Origin: Mimachlamys varia
Lineage: Eukaryota > Mollusca > Bivalvia > Pectinida > Pectinidae
Assembly (NCBI GenBank): GCA_947623455.1
Contig: OX392538.1
Span: forward strand, 3,968,001 to 4,032,000
Direction: 5' to 3'
Length of the DNA stretch: 64,000 bases
Part shown: piece after piece, positions 60,501 through 64,000 of the stretch
Numbering within the stretch: position 1 is the first letter of the stretch
How the letters are laid out: the number at the start of each line of letters is the position of its first letter
Made by a program: the position numbers and the translations under genes
The notes under the pieces: generated by a model
What the model saw: only the letters and a program-made list of their open reading frames with translations
Told to the model about the DNA's origin: nothing
Databases searched by the model: none

Positions 60501-63500
60501 ACAGTGGTATAGGCCATTCTCGTACGGTCTACATCAATGAACGGTGGTACAGGCCATTCTCGTACGGTCTACAACAATGAACGGTGGAACAGGCCATTCT
60601 CGTACGGTCTACAACAATGAACGGTCATACAGGCCATTCTAGTACGGTCTACATCAATGAACGGTGGTACAGGCCATTCTCGTACGGTCTACAACAATGA
60701 ACGGTGGTACAGGCCATTCTCGTACGGTCTACAACAATGAACGGTGGTACAGGCCATTCTCGTACGGTCTACAACAATGACAGTGGTATAGGCCATTCTC
60801 GTACGGTTTACAGCAATGAACGATGGTACAGGCCATTCTCGTACGGTCTACAACAATGAACGGTGGTATAGGCCATTCTCGTACGGTTTACAACTATGAA
60901 CAGTGGTACAGGCCATTCTCGTACAGTCTACAACAATGAAAAGTGGTACAGGCCTTTCTCGTACGGTCTACAACAATGAACGGTGGTACAGGCCATTCTC
61001 GTACGGTCTACAACAATGAACGGTGGTACAGGCCTTTCTTGTACGGTCTACAACAATGAACAGTGGTACAGGCCGTACTCGTACAGTCTACATCAATGAA
61101 AAGTGGTACAGGCCATTCTCGTACGGTCTACAACAATGAACGGTGGTACAGGCCATTTTCGTACTGTCTACATCAATGAACAGTGGTATAGGCCATTCTC
61201 GTACGGTCTACATCAATGAACGGTGGTACAGGCCATTCTCGTACGGTCTACAACAATGAACGGTGGAACAGGCCATTCTCGTACGGTCTACAACAATGAA
61301 CGGTCATACAGGCCATTCTAGTACGGTCTACATCAATGAACGGTGGTACAGGCCATTCTCGTACGGTCTACAACAATGAACGGTGGTACAGGCCATTCTC
61401 GTACGGTCTACAACAATAAACGGCGGTGCAGGCCATTCTCGTACGGTCTACAACAATGAACGGTGGTACAGGCCATTCTCGTACGGTCTACAACAATGAA
61501 CGGTGGTACAGGTCATTCTCGTACGGTCTATAACAATGATCGGTGGTACAGGCCATTCTCGTACGGTCTACAACAATGAAAAGTGGTACAGGCCATTATC
61601 GTACGGTCTACAACAATGAAAAGTGGTACAGGCCATTCTCGTACGGTCTACAACGATGAACGGTGGTACAGGCCATTCTCGTACGGTCTACAACAATGAA
61701 CATTGGTATAGACCATTCTCGTACGGTCTACAACAATGAACGGTGGTACAGGCCATTCTCGTACGGTCTACAACAATGAACGGTGGTACAGGCCATTCTC
61801 GTACGGTCTACAACAATGAACATTGGTATAGACCATTCTCGTACGGTCTACAACAATAAACAGTGGTATAGGCCATTATCGTACGGTCTACAACAATGAA
61901 CGGTGGTACAGGCCATTCTCGTACGGTCTACAACAATGAACGGTGGTACAGGCCATTCTCGTACGGTCTACAACAGTGAACGGTGGTACAGGCCATTCTC
62001 GTACGGTCTACAACAATGAACGGTGGTACAGGCCATTCTCATACGGTCTACAACAATGAACGGTGGTACAGGCCATTCTCGTACGGTCTACAACATTGAA
62101 CGATGGTACAGGCCATTCTCGTACAGTCTACAACAATGAACGGTGGTACAGGCCATTCTCGTACGGTCTACAACAATGAACGGTGGTACAGGCCGTTCTC
62201 GTACGGTCTACAACAATGAACGGTGGTATAGACCATTCTCGTACGGTCTACAACAATGAACAGTGGTACAGGCCATTCTCGTACGGTCTACAGCAATGAA
62301 CGGTGGAACAGGCCATTCTCGTACGGTCTACAACAATGAACGGTCATACAGGCCATTCTAGTACGGTCTACATCAATGAACGGTGGTACAGGCCATTCTC
62401 GTACGGTCTACAACAATGAACGGTGGTACAGGCCATTCTCGTACGGTCTACAACAATAAACGGCGGTGCAGGCCATTCTCGTACGGTCTACAACAATGAA
62501 CGGTGGTACAGGCCATTCTCGTACGGTCTACAACAATGAACGGTGGTACAGGTCATTCTCGTACGGTCTATAACAATGATCGGTGGTACAGGCCATTCTC
62601 GTACGGTCTACAACAATGAAAAGTGGTACAGGCCATTCTCGTACGGTCTACAACGATGAACGGTGGTACAGGCCATTCTCGTACGGTCTACAACAATGAA
62701 CATTGGTATAGACCATTCTCGTACGGTCTACAACAATAAACAGTGGTATGGGCCATTATCGTACGGTCTACAACAATGAACGGTGGTACAGGCCATTCTC
62801 GTACGGTCTACAACAATGAACGGTGGTACAGGCCATTTTCGTACGGTCTACATCAATGAACAGTGGTATAGGCCATTCTCGTACGGTCTACATCAATGAA
62901 CGGTGGTACAGGCCATTCTCGTACGGTCTACAACAATGAACGGTGGAACAGGCCATTCTCGTACGGTCTACAACAATGAACGGTCATACAGGCCATTCTA
63001 GTACGGTCTACATCAATGAACGGTGGTACAGGCCATTCTCGTACGGTCTACAACAATGAACGGTGGTACAGGCCATTCTCGTACGGTCTACAACAATGAA
63101 CGGTGGTACAGGACATTCTCGTACGGTCTACAACAATGACAGTGGTATAGGCCATTCTCGTACGGTTTACAGCAATGAACGATGGTACAGGCCATTCTCG
63201 TACGGTCTACAACAATGAACGGTGGTATAGGCCATTCTCGTACGGTTTACAACTATGAACAGTGGTACAGGCCATTCTCGTACAGTCTACAACAATGAAA
63301 AGTGGTACAGGCCTTTCTCGTACGGTCTACAACAATGAACGGTGGTACAGGCCATTCTCGTACGGTCTACAACAATGAACGGTGGTACAGGCCTTTCTTG
63401 TACGGTCTACAACAATGAACAGTGGTACAGGCCGTACTCGTACAGTCTACATCAATGAAAAGTGGTACAGGCCATTCTCGTACGGTCTACAACAATGAAC

Positions 63501-64000
63501 GGTGGTACAGGCCATTTTCGTACGGTCTACATCAATGAACAGTGGTATAGGCCATTCTCGTACGGTCTACATCAATGAACGGTGGTACAGGCCATTCTCG
63601 TACGGTCTACAACAATGAACGGTGGAACAGGCCATTCTCGTACGGTCTACAACAATGAACGGTCATACAGGCCATTCTAGTACGGTCTACATCAATGAAC
63701 GGTGGTACAGGCCATTCTCGTACGGTCTACAACAATGAACGGTGGTACAGGCCATTCTCGTACGGTCTACAACAATAAACGGCGGTGCAGGCCATTCTCG
63801 TACGGTCTACAACAATGAACGGTGGTACAGGCCATTCTCGTACGGTCTACAACAATGAACGGTGGTACAGGCCATTCTCGTACGGTCTACAACAATGAAC
63901 AGTGGTACAGGCCATTCTAGTACGGTCTACATCAATGAACGGTGGTACAGGCCATTCTCGTACGGTCTACAACAATGAACGGTGGTACAGGCCATTCTCG
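54571..64000 (+). repeat. 40-bp satellite array, about 200 copies, open at right edge
   Basis: Head-to-tail 40-bp units (CAGGCCATTCTCGTACGGTC then TACAACAATGAACGGTGGTA) fill the window from about 54571 to its end, interrupted only by the transposon at 56696-58101. Each unit contains the palindrome CGTACG. Variants (AACATTGG, GATCGG, CATCAATG, GGTCATAC with CTAGTACGG) recur in blocks. A block of about 1 kb starting near 60470 reappears 2359 bp later, and shorter blocks recur at about 1040-bp spacing, showing higher-order duplication. Small open frames of 60-80 codons inside it are by-products. Confidence 0.97.
56696..58101. mobile_element. Non-autonomous DNA transposon, 1406 bp, copy 2, inside the 40-bp array
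   Basis: An inverted copy of 43647-45052 with identical ends and length. The target duplication is ATCGG (56691-56695 and 58102-58106). Neighbouring array units contain the uninterrupted sequence CAATGATCGGTGGTACAGG (for example near 55450 and 56208), which serves as an empty-site reference. The array resumes in phase after the element. Confidence 0.95.

Noticed and set aside
54571..64000. Possible CRISPR-like array
   Set aside because: Units are contiguous 40-bp repeats with no unique spacers, in a eukaryotic context. This is satellite DNA.

Overview
This is a eukaryotic window, most likely from a bivalve mollusc (possibly a scallop; the lineage is my inference). The reasons are spliced genes with GT-AG introns, AT-rich intergenic DNA, a tRNA-headed SINE, several non-LTR retroelement remnants, and a dispersed repeat whose segments resemble families I associate with bivalve genomes. 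No bacterial operons, rRNA genes or CRISPR arrays are visible.

The protein-coding content is one tandem cluster of four paralogous transporters, all on the minus strand. They belong to the sodium-dependent glucose transporter 1 (NaGLT1, MFSD4B, SLC60A2) branch of the major facilitator superfamily. Reading from their 5' side (right to left) they are D (45905-53273, first exon not found), C (30330-33975), B (13275-17919) and A (1248-3933). A broken fifth copy lies at 6139-8350. A, B and C each have three coding exons with the same intron phases (0 then 1). The middle exon is exactly 286 bp in all four genes. Predicted lengths are 531 aa (A), 517 aa (B), 571 aa (C) and at least 466 aa (D). The copies differ most in the cytoplasmic N-terminus and in the extracellular loop after TM5, which carries 2, 2, 5 and 6 N-glycosylation sequons in A, B, C and D.

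The rest is repeat-rich. At 5.1-8.9 kb, a plus-strand LINE fragment, an L1-like LINE on the minus strand and a duplicated, broken transporter are packed together. A LINE 3' fragment at 23.1-24.3 kb is flanked by 98-bp direct repeats. At 27.6-29.6 kb a 2049-bp inverted-repeat DNA transposon (5-bp target duplication) contains a nested 683-bp element (8-bp target duplication). Two nearly identical 1406-bp DNA transposons lie in opposite orientation at 43.6-45.1 and 56.7-58.1 kb, each with a 5-bp target duplication; the second sits inside a satellite array. Remnants of one reverse-transcriptase element (perhaps Penelope-like) are scattered at about 9.7, 19.3, 35, 43.2 and 52.1 kb.

Tandem arrays are prominent: 45-bp units touching the splice donor of gene B exon 1 (16.3-17.7 kb), 48-bp units (38.6-39.5 kb), 29-bp units inside intron 2 of gene D (48.8-50.9 kb) and 40-bp units running from 54.6 kb off the right edge. 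The 48-bp and 29-bp arrays each grew from a different internal segment of the same dispersed repeat, here called family R. All coordinates were read by eye; family assignments rest on remembered motifs, not on searches.
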